A DNA stretch of 6,282 bases from Ignavibacteria bacterium (GTDB lineage Bacteria > Bacteroidota > Ignavibacteria > Tepidaquicellales > Tepidaquicellaceae), in NCBI GenBank assembly GCA_018058125.1, contig JAGPCH010000101.1, positions 1 through 6,282 of the forward strand, in the 5' to 3' direction. The notes beneath the pieces were generated by a model that ran no database searches, was not told the origin of the DNA, and saw only the letters and a list, made by a program, of their open reading frames with translations. This document shows, in pieces, positions 1-6,066 of this stretch. The position numbers were made by a program, and so were the translations under genes. How positions within the stretch are numbered: the stretch's first letter is position 1; each line of letters starts with the position of its first letter.

Positions 1-60
1 CTCCACACACTCTACACACTCTACACACTCTACACACTCTATACACTCTACACACTCTAC
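1..60. repeat. 9-bp tandem repeat (CTCTACACA), about 6.7 copies
   Basis: The nonamer CTCTACACA is repeated head to tail in strict 9-bp register. Copy 1 (1-9) reads CTCCACACA, copies 2-4 are perfect, copy 5 (37-45) has one C-to-T change (CTCTATACA), copy 6 is perfect, and a partial copy ends at 60. The array begins at the window edge, so it probably extends upstream. There are no spacers, so it is not a CRISPR. Two forward frames are open through it (a Leu-Tyr-Thr repeat in one), but the low complexity and lack of any recognisable protein make a coding tail unlikely. Confidence 0.9.
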
Positions 61-260
61 CCTAATCTGCTATGGACATTTAATTCTGAGTTATATATTT
101 TACAGATATCAAAAAAACCCTCGTAAGATATCATTCGTATAGAATTTATAATCAAATCAATATGTTATCGAAAGCAGTCTGAAAACAACAAAACCAATTT
201 AATCATTTTTAACAAATAAATAAGTATTCTTTAATCTTATTTGAATAAAGTTCGTGCGTT

Positions 261-3152
261 ATGGACAAAAAATTACGACTTTTAACGACTCTTGCATTTA
301 CATTAATATTCACTTCTATAACCATTCAGGATTCATATTCCCAGTTTGTAAATTTCGGCAGAAACAAAGTACAGTATTCGGATTTTGACTGGAACATACT
401 TCAGACGGAGCATTTTCAGATCTATTATTATAAGGAGGAAAAAGAGCTAGCAGAGATAGGAGCTTATTATGCTGAAGAGAGTTACCGTGAGCATCAGCAG
501 CATTTCAATCATTCCCTTATAGATACTGTTCCGATGATTTTCTATGCTTCACCATTACATTTCAAACAAACCAATACCACAGCCGGATTCATACCGGACG
601 GAGTAGGAGGATTTTTTGAATTCATAAAAGGAAGAGTTGTAATTCCGTTCGAAGGTTCGCTTTCACAATTCAGACACGTCATAAAGCACGAACTCGTTCA
701 CGTTTTCATGACAAGCAAGATCAATAATATTCAGGGAACTCACAGAGGATCCCAGGGAGCTTCACCACCTTTATGGTTTACGGAGGGTCTAGCGGAATTT
801 TGGTCCACTGAGTGGGATACTCAGGCTGACATGGTTTTAAAAGACGCCGTGCTGACGGGATATCTGCCTGGACTTTCTGACTGGGAAAGGATCTACGGAA
901 CATTTCTTATGTATAAATTCGGTCAGAGAGTTTGCGAATATATTGCCGCTAATTTTGGTGAAGATAAAGTTCTTCAGCTTATGGAAAACTTCTGGAAAGA
1001 TGAAAGCTTCTCCAATGTAATGCAGATGACGATCGGGCTGGACTATGGCGCATTCGACAAACATTTTCTTTATTCGCTCGAAAAGGAATATTATCCCGAA
1101 TTAAAAGACCTCGATAATCCTTCCCAGGTTACCCAAAGCATTCAGACAGGATCATTTGCTCATAAACCTACATACTATGGCGGAAATGGTAAAAAAGAAA
1201 TTTATTACATAGGAAATAAAACCGGGTTCACAAGCATTTTTAAAATTAATATGAGGAAACGTGATGATCCCGAGCTTGTCATTGAAGGTGAGTCGAGTGA
1301 TGAATTTGAACAGTTTCATTTTTTCAGAACGGGAATGGACGTTTCAAAATCAGGACTGCTGATCTTTATTACCCAGCAGGGAAATCAGGATGCGCTCCAT
1401 GTTTACAATACTAATACTGAAGAGATCGTAACTGATTATTCATTTAAGGATATTGTCAGCATTGGTTCGCCGTCCTGGAGCTCAGATAATAAAAAAATTG
1501 TATTTCCTGCATCAGACTTTGGAGGAAGGAATGATTTATATATACTTGATGTGACTACCAATGATCTACAGCGCCTTACAAATGATTATTATGATGACAG
1601 AGATCCGGACTTCTCTCCGGATGGAAGCTATATTGTATTCTCTTCTGACAGAACCTCTTACGGAAATGAAAAAAGTTATAACCTCTTTCTGTATGAAGTG
1701 GGATCAGGCAACATGGATTACCTTACACTCGGAAAGCAGATCGATTATGCTCCTAATTTTTCAGAAGACGGAAAGAAAATTGTATTTACCTCAAATGTAA
1801 CCGGAGAGCAGAATATCTGGATGATGGAGTTTGAAAATGCAATTACTGCTGACACTAAAAAGTCGGGAGTTAATTCTTCTGAGATAGAAGGTAAGATTGA
1901 TTATGACGATCTGAAAATGAAGCAGATAACAAACTTCATTACTGCTGCATATGATCCAAAGTGGGCGGGAAAAGACAGAATAGTATTTTCAACATTCGAA
2001 AAAGGTTCGATCAATATCAGAATGTTAAATCAAATACAGGAAAGATATGACAGCAGCGCGATAGTAAACATTATAGACTTAAAAGATAAAGGAAAATACT
2101 GGACTGCCAATACTATCAAAAGCGTTCCTAAAAAAAACTCAGTTAATTATAAAAAAGAATTTTCACTGGATATTGCTACAACAGCCCTTACAGTCGATCC
2201 GGTCTTTGGCGCAAACACAGGAGGTATAATTTCATTAAGTGATCTTCTCGGAAATGAGAAATACTATTTTCTCGTTTATAACAATTCAAACACAGATGAA
2301 GAATTCTGGAAGAGTTTTAATATAGCTATTTCAAAAATATCCAATGAGAAAAGGATGAATTACGCTTATGGAATTTATCATCTCTCAGGAAGAAGGTATG
2401 ATCTTTCGGAATACAATACATCATATTATGAAAGACTTTACGGAGGATATCTGAGTCTGTCTTACCCGCTGTCATTTTTCAGGAGAATTGATCTGACTAC
2501 CAGTCTGGCTCAGTCCATAAGGAGCGCAGATTTCACAAACAGCAGCAGATCGCTTCTGTTAACAAATCTGATCAGCTATGTAAGGGATAATACTCTCTGG
2601 GCATATACCGGTCCACTTGACGGAGAGAGATTAAATCTGACGCTTGGATACACAACGGATATTGTAAATTCAAATTTCAACTTTTATTCAATCTATTTTG
2701 ATTACAGAAAATATCTCCGGGTAGCTAACCCTTCCACTTTAGCTTTCAGAGGACAGTTATTTTTAAATGAAGGAAAAGGCGCAAGAAGATTTTATATGGG
2801 CGGAAGCTGGTCGCTGAGAGGATGGCCGCTAAATTCGATCCGCGGAAGTAAGATGTGGCAGGCAAATGTTGAATTCCGGTTCCCTCTTCTTAACATTGTT
2901 GCTCTGAGATTCCCGCTCGGAATCGGTTTCGACTTTCCCGGAATCAGAGGCGCGTTCTTCTTTGATGTAGGTAAAACCTGGGATCAGCAATACGAAAACA
3001 GGATCACTTACGGAGATTTTGGATTTGGTGTGAGACTCAATGCACTCGGTCTTGTAGTCCTAAGATATGATATAGGAAAAAGAATTGAAAATAATTTTAC
3101 ACAGATTCAGGGTGATATTTTTCAGCAGTTTTATTTTGGATTTGATTTTTAG
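261..3152 (+). CDS. Outer-membrane fusion protein: zinc-peptidase-like domain, PD40/TolB-like propeller, Omp85-type barrel
   Basis: A 963-residue exported protein, apparently complete. Residues 1-27 are a signal peptide (Lys-rich start, hydrophobic core, Ser-Tyr-Ser before Gln28), which supports the ATG at 261; there is no Shine-Dalgarno box. Residues about 40-280 resemble a gluzincin (peptidase MA-like) domain: H143-E144-L-V-H147, then W172-F-T-E175-G-L-A-E, where E175 fits the third zinc ligand. Residues about 298-590 show six propeller blades, three of them clear PD40-type (near 403-441, 446-489 with DPDFSPDG, and 495-524). Residues about 630-963 are amphipathic beta-strands ending in Phe, as in BAM-assembled barrels. 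SLRGW at 851-855 resembles the Omp85 loop-6 VRGF/Y motif. By family knowledge the barrel sits in the outer membrane with the N-terminal domains in the periplasm. No POTRA repeats are evident. Substrate and proteolytic activity are unknown. Such proteins are usually annotated as PD40- or peptidase-MA-containing; the domain calls are firmer than any function. Confidence 0.9.
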   Translation: MDKKLRLLTTLAFTLIFTSITIQDSYSQFVNFGRNKVQYSDFDWNILQTEHFQIYYYKEEKELAEIGAYYAEESYREHQQHFNHSLIDTVPMIFYASPLHFKQTNTTAGFIPDGVGGFFEFIKGRVVIPFEGSLSQFRHVIKHELVHVFMTSKINNIQGTHRGSQGASPPLWFTEGLAEFWSTEWDTQADMVLKDAVLTGYLPGLSDWERIYGTFLMYKFGQRVCEYIAANFGEDKVLQLMENFWKDESFSNVMQMTIGLDYGAFDKHFLYSLEKEYYPELKDLDNPSQVTQSIQTGSFAHKPTYYGGNGKKEIYYIGNKTGFTSIFKINMRKRDDPELVIEGESSDEFEQFHFFRTGMDVSKSGLLIFITQQGNQDALHVYNTNTEEIVTDYSFKDIVSIGSPSWSSDNKKIVFPASDFGGRNDLYILDVTTNDLQRLTNDYYDDRDPDFSPDGSYIVFSSDRTSYGNEKSYNLFLYEVGSGNMDYLTLGKQIDYAPNFSEDGKKIVFTSNVTGEQNIWMMEFENAITADTKKSGVNSSEIEGKIDYDDLKMKQITNFITAAYDPKWAGKDRIVFSTFEKGSINIRMLNQIQERYDSSAIVNIIDLKDKGKYWTANTIKSVPKKNSVNYKKEFSLDIATTALTVDPVFGANTGGIISLSDLLGNEKYYFLVYNNSNTDEEFWKSFNIAISKISNEKRMNYAYGIYHLSGRRYDLSEYNTSYYERLYGGYLSLSYPLSFFRRIDLTTSLAQSIRSADFTNSSRSLLLTNLISYVRDNTLWAYTGPLDGERLNLTLGYTTDIVNSNFNFYSIYFDYRKYLRVANPSTLAFRGQLFLNEGKGARRFYMGGSWSLRGWPLNSIRGSKMWQANVEFRFPLLNIVALRFPLGIGFDFPGIRGAFFFDVGKTWDQQYENRITYGDFGFGVRLNALGLVVLRYDIGKRIENNFTQIQGDIFQQFYFGFDF

Positions 3153-3159
3153 GAAATGT

Positions 3160-3207
3160 TATTAGTATTAGGTATTAGGTATTAGGTATTAGGTATTAGG
3201 TATTGAG
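3160..3207. repeat. 7-bp tandem repeat (TATTAGG), five perfect copies
   Basis: Five exact TATTAGG units fill 3166-3200. They are flanked by a one-base-short copy (TATTAG, 3160-3165) and a degenerate copy (TATTGAG, 3201-3207). The array starts eight bases after the stop codon of the upstream outer-membrane protein gene. It has no dyad symmetry, so it is not a hairpin terminator. It looks like a short-tandem-repeat tract that can expand or contract by slippage. No function can be assigned. Confidence 0.92.
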
Positions 3208-3417
3208 TATTTAAATTTTGTCTCACCAATAGTAAAAGTTTAACTTTCATAAAAAAGAATTCAGGATAATCAAAACAATATTAATTATTTGCAAAAAATG
3301 TAACTTGTTTTTTTAACTAATTATTGGCTTTTTTGCATACTATTTATGAGGATTAACATATTGATTAATGTACCATAACCCAGACTGATTCATTAATTAC
3401 ATAATTTATTCTAAAAG

Positions 3418-3435
3418 AGTTATACTAACATAACT
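3418..3435. promoter_or_regulatory. Possible operator: inverted repeat AGTTAT-N6-ATAACT
   Basis: A perfect 6-bp inverted repeat (AGTTAT at 3418-3423, ATAACT at 3430-3435) with a six-base spacer lies about 105 bases upstream of the arylsulfotransferase-family start. AGTTAT occurs again at 3463-3468 inside TTATAAGTTATAA. The size and spacing suit a dimeric regulator, but in DNA this AT-rich such dyads arise easily by chance. Confidence 0.2.
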
Positions 3436-3538
3436 AGATCAAGATTCCCCAAAATTTTTATAAGTTATAAAACGTAACGGGCAAAATAAGTTCGTCGGAA
3501 ATTTTTTAATTTTTTATAAACTAACATTACAATTCAAA

Positions 3539-5554
3539 ATGAAAATTAATCTACTTGCAATTCTATTACTTTTTTTGGCAATTGATCTGAATGCTAAGAT
3601 AATTTATGTACAACCTGTTCAGAATGCTAAATACGTCAGCACAGAAAACAACATTATTATTGGCTTTGATGAAGAAATAATCAGCACTGATCTGAATTCC
3701 TTAATCACCGTAACAGGTTCAAAAAGCGGCGTACATCAGGGAAAGATATTTTTAGCAGAAGACGGGAAAAAACTGATCTTCACTCCCTATACGCCTTATG
3801 TTTTGAATGAAACAGTTGAAGTTAATATTGACGGTCTGAGAACCTCAAGAGCATCTGATAACAAACTAAGATATACATTTCAGACTCAGACAAAAAAGAT
3901 CAAACCAGACTATGCCAAGATCATGTCAAATGAAATCGGTTCTGAAGAATACAATAAAATAAAATTCTCAGGGGATTATGCCGTATTACCTAATCTATCC
4001 GTTACGGTTTCAAACAACCCATCTCCCGGAAATATTTTTCTAAACAATTATCCTACTCAGGGCTATCCTACCCATGTACGCATAGTAAAAAATGACGGGT
4101 CAACTGTTTATTCGAGAGAGATTGCTCAGCCGACCACGGATTTCAACAGACAGCCAAACGGGCTTTATGTTTATTTCAAAGTCAATGGTCCAAACTTTAC
4201 TGATCCGGGAATTTATTATGCTGAGGATGCGGGATTCAATTTGGTTGATAGTTTTTATTGCGGCAACGGATATACAACAGACGGTCACGATCTGAGATTA
4301 TTGAATAACGGACATGCATTAGTGATGAGTTATGATCCCCAGCCCGTAGACATGAGCGTCATAGTTCCCGGCGGCAATCCTAATGCCATTGTTTACGGTC
4401 TGATTATTCAGGAAATAGATCAAAATAAAAACGTAGTATTTCAATGGAGAAGCTGGGATTATATTCCCATTACAGATGCGCCTTTTGAGAATCTGACTGC
4501 TGCAACGATTGATTATATTCACGGAAATGCAATAGAGCTGGATAACGATGGTAATCTTATGATCTCCTCAAGACACATAAATGAGATCACAAAGATCAAC
4601 AGATCAACAGGTGATATAATCTGGCGTTTTGGAGGAGTAGGCAATGATTTCACTTTCACAAACGATACAATTCCTTTTCATTATCAGCACGACATCAGAA
4701 GAATTGCAAACGGAAACGTTACTTTGTATGACAACGGTAACTTCAGAACCCCTTCTTATTCCAGAGCTCTTGAATATACTCTGGACGAAGTAAATATGAC
4801 AGCGACAAAAGTCTGGGAATACAGAAACTCACCTGACGTTTTTGGTCCGTTCATGGGTTCCGTTCAAAGACTAAAAAACGGAAACACACTTATAGGATGG
4901 GGTGGATCCAATACTACTTTAACGGAAGTAACTCCTTCGGGAAGCATTGCTCTGGAAATGAAATATCCCGCTGGTGTCTGGTCTTACCGAGCTTTCAGGG
5001 ATGAAGCAGATCTTACGCTGAATTTGAGAATTGCAATTGAAGGATTTTATAATACTTCCACAAATCAACTGAATATGAATGATACTGTTATTGCTTATAT
5101 CAGAAGTTCGGCCTCACCATACGGCATTATTGACTCAGCGAGATCGATTGTGGATTCAGTTAACTTTAACGGAAATTTCAGATTTTATAATGTTCCGACC
5201 GGAGTTTACTATGTTTCAACCAAACACAGAAACGGTCTTGAAACCTGGAGTAAATCAGGTGGTGAGTCATTTACGTTAAATGGAGTATATCAATATGACC
5301 TTACAAGCGCAGCTTCTCAGGCGTATGGCAGTAATCTTACTCTGAAAGGTTCGAAATACTGTATCTACAGCGGTGATGTAAATCAGGATGGTAATATTAA
5401 TTTATCTGATATAATTGATATATCAAATGATCTGATTTCGTTTGTTACAGGATATGTGGTAACAGATATAAACGGTGATAAGATTACAGATACAATTGAT
5501 CAGTTGATTGCATACAATAATGCTATCAATTTAGTTGCTGTGATAAAGCCTTAG
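3539..5554 (+). CDS. Secreted arylsulfotransferase (ASST)-family protein with Ig-like and dockerin-like domains
   Basis: A complete 671-residue protein. Residues 1-19 are a signal peptide (cleavage likely after Leu-Asn-Ala19), fixing the ATG at 3539. Residues about 21-116 resemble a bacterial Ig-like (Big_5/SbsA-type) domain. Residues about 150-485 match the arylsulfotransferase style: an N-terminal beta part, then propeller blades with TTDGHDLRLLNNGHALV (247-262), DYIHGNAIELDNDGN (325-339), SSRH at 343-346, TGDIIWRFGG (357-366) and HYQHD (381-385) followed by NGN and YDNGN. By analogy with E. coli AssT, whose sulfated catalytic histidine lies late in the propeller, H384 is the best candidate nucleophile, with H250, H328, R345 and H346 as possible sulfate ligands; this is inference. 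Residues about 490-600 form a beta-rich domain. Two dockerin-type calcium loops follow (D613-N615-D617-G-N-I-N621-D624 and D643-N645-D647-D651-D654), and the protein ends VAVIKP. No type IX sorting domain is seen. Cysteines are only C241 and C608. The sulfate donor and acceptor are unknown, and ASST-fold proteins may have other roles. Confidence 0.88.
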   Translation: MKINLLAILLLFLAIDLNAKIIYVQPVQNAKYVSTENNIIIGFDEEIISTDLNSLITVTGSKSGVHQGKIFLAEDGKKLIFTPYTPYVLNETVEVNIDGLRTSRASDNKLRYTFQTQTKKIKPDYAKIMSNEIGSEEYNKIKFSGDYAVLPNLSVTVSNNPSPGNIFLNNYPTQGYPTHVRIVKNDGSTVYSREIAQPTTDFNRQPNGLYVYFKVNGPNFTDPGIYYAEDAGFNLVDSFYCGNGYTTDGHDLRLLNNGHALVMSYDPQPVDMSVIVPGGNPNAIVYGLIIQEIDQNKNVVFQWRSWDYIPITDAPFENLTAATIDYIHGNAIELDNDGNLMISSRHINEITKINRSTGDIIWRFGGVGNDFTFTNDTIPFHYQHDIRRIANGNVTLYDNGNFRTPSYSRALEYTLDEVNMTATKVWEYRNSPDVFGPFMGSVQRLKNGNTLIGWGGSNTTLTEVTPSGSIALEMKYPAGVWSYRAFRDEADLTLNLRIAIEGFYNTSTNQLNMNDTVIAYIRSSASPYGIIDSARSIVDSVNFNGNFRFYNVPTGVYYVSTKHRNGLETWSKSGGESFTLNGVYQYDLTSAASQAYGSNLTLKGSKYCIYSGDVNQDGNINLSDIIDISNDLISFVTGYVVTDINGDKITDTIDQLIAYNNAINLVAVIKP

Positions 5555-5580
5555 TGTAGTTTTATTTTTTGAATTAAATA

Positions 5581-5620
5581 AAAAAAACCGGCAGTCTGAA
5601 ATATGGCTGCCGGTTTTTTT
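5581..5620. terminator. Rho-independent, probably bidirectional terminator
   Basis: CCGGCAG (5588-5594) pairs perfectly with CTGCCGG (5607-5613). The flanking A7 (5581-5587) pairs with T7 (5614-5620), giving a 14-bp stem around a 12-base loop, which a G-T and a C-G pair could shorten further. The T-run on one strand and the A-run on the other allow termination in both directions. It lies 26 bases after the stop of the arylsulfotransferase-family gene and between it and the convergent minus-strand genes. Confidence 0.93.
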
Positions 5621-5639
5621 GTTAAAATTTTTTTGCCTC

Positions 5640-5671
5640 GAAGACACTAAGACTCAAAGTCTCAAAGTTAT
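5640..5671. repeat. Degenerate 8-bp repeat (nAAGnCnC type)
   Basis: Four consecutive octamers share register: GAAGACAC (5640-5647), TAAGACTC (5648-5655), AAAGTCTC (5656-5663) and the decayed AAAGTTAT (5664-5671). The pattern resembles the 'cgaagacactaagacac' intergenic repeats I recall from many environmental Bacteroidota-like genomes. Part of it can form a small hairpin (AGACT at 5650-5654 with AGTCT at 5658-5662). It lies between the terminator and the end of the minus-strand small gene. Function unknown. Confidence 0.6.
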
Positions 5672-5703
5672 TTTCAATATTTTAAACAAATATCAATCCG
5701 ATA

Positions 5704-5955
5704 TTACTTTCCTTCTAGAATTAATTTTTTACTTCTCTCATCAAATTCATTGATGTTATCATTTGTGTATATCGCTACCGTTATCTCTCTTGAAATTTCA
5801 TCGTTTTCACCTAATTCACTTAAATGTTCATGATGATCTTTTGGATTTTCAAGCAACCAATTCAGTTTACTTATTAACTCTTCTATTTCGTTTGGAGTTA
5901 AATAGATGAAAATTTCTTTAAAAGATTTATCAATATCATAATTATATATTCTCAT
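5704..5955 (-). CDS. Small conserved-looking hypothetical protein (83 aa)
   Basis: I do not recognise a named family. The protein is soluble-looking, acidic and Glu/Asn/Ile-rich, with no signal peptide or membrane segment, so it is probably cytoplasmic. The apparent pattern is strand (2-6), strand (14-20, EIFIYLT), an amphipathic helix (about 21-37), a histidine-rich turn DHHEH (40-44), strand (REITVAIYT, 56-64) and a C-terminal helix (about 72-81). This regular alternation, plus an A-rich leader before the ATG, supports a real gene rather than a chance frame. The start is the first in-frame ATG, with no Shine-Dalgarno box. It lies 111 bases downstream of the UbiX-family gene on the same strand, with no hairpin terminator between, so co-transcription is possible. 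It converges on the arylsulfotransferase gene, and the hairpin at 5581-5620 would serve as its terminator too. It is visibly more AT-rich than its neighbours. The His cluster could bind metal, but that is speculation. Confidence 0.7.
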   Translation of the reverse strand: MRIYNYDIDKSFKEIFIYLTPNEIEELISKLNWLLENPKDHHEHLSELGENDEISREITVAIYTNDNINEFDERSKKLILEGK

Positions 5956-6066
5956 AAATTTTTATTTGTTTTTGACTAATGGCTACAGGAATAATAATTT
6001 CTTTTCTTACTTTAATAAATTATGAATCATGAAATCAATAAACAAAACAACTTAATTCCAAAAAAT

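Larger units (their letters stand above)
3153..3538. other. AT-rich intergenic region and leader of the arylsulfotransferase-family gene
   Basis: 386 bases without a gene. The left end carries the heptamer repeat; the rest is very AT-rich with many homopolymer runs. I found no convincing open frame (the ATG at 3346 stops after ten codons), no RNA gene and no intrinsic terminator for the upstream gene. The promoter of the downstream gene should lie here, but I could not find a clear Bacteroidota-type element (TTG, then TAnnTTTG). The start at 3539 has only A-rich sequence before it and no Shine-Dalgarno box. A small inverted repeat lies at 3418-3435. Confidence 0.7.

Noticed and set aside
1..60. 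CRISPR array
   Set aside because: The units are 9 bp and contiguous, with no spacers and no cas genes nearby.
1..124. Forward frame with a Leu-Tyr-Thr repeat, open from the window edge to a stop at 124, as the tail of an upstream gene
   Set aside because: Openness follows from the repeat unit having no stop codon; a second frame is open equally far, and the non-repeat part resembles no protein.
104..133. Direct repeat AGATATCA at 104-111 and 126-133, each with a GATATC palindrome, as a possible operator pair
   Set aside because: Too short and AT-rich to separate from chance, and no promoter element could be placed relative to it.
174..184. 11-base match GCAGTCTGAAA between the leader (174-184) and the terminator loop region (5591-5601)
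   Set aside because: A few exact 11-mers are expected by chance in a window this size, and the two contexts are unrelated.
185..260. Bacteroidota-type promoter (TTG, then TAnnTTTG) near CTTATTTG upstream of 261, and near ATTATTTG at about 3284-3291
   Set aside because: Both have TTTG but lack the TA at the required spacing and a matching upstream TTG.
837..1064. Antisense open frame within the outer-membrane protein gene, and a similar same-strand frame at 1561-1800
   Set aside because: Both lie wholly inside a gene with clear domain support and encode no recognisable or well-patterned protein.
4092..4522. Three overlapping short open frames (4092-4295 +, 4100-4288 -, 4319-4522 -), plus one at 5079-5279 +
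   Set aside because: All are off-frame shadows of the arylsulfotransferase-family gene, whose reading is continuous and motif-supported.
5316..5554. Type IX secretion C-terminal sorting domain on the arylsulfotransferase-family protein
   Set aside because: The C-terminus is fully accounted for by two dockerin-type loops and a short tail; no beta-sandwich sorting domain follows.
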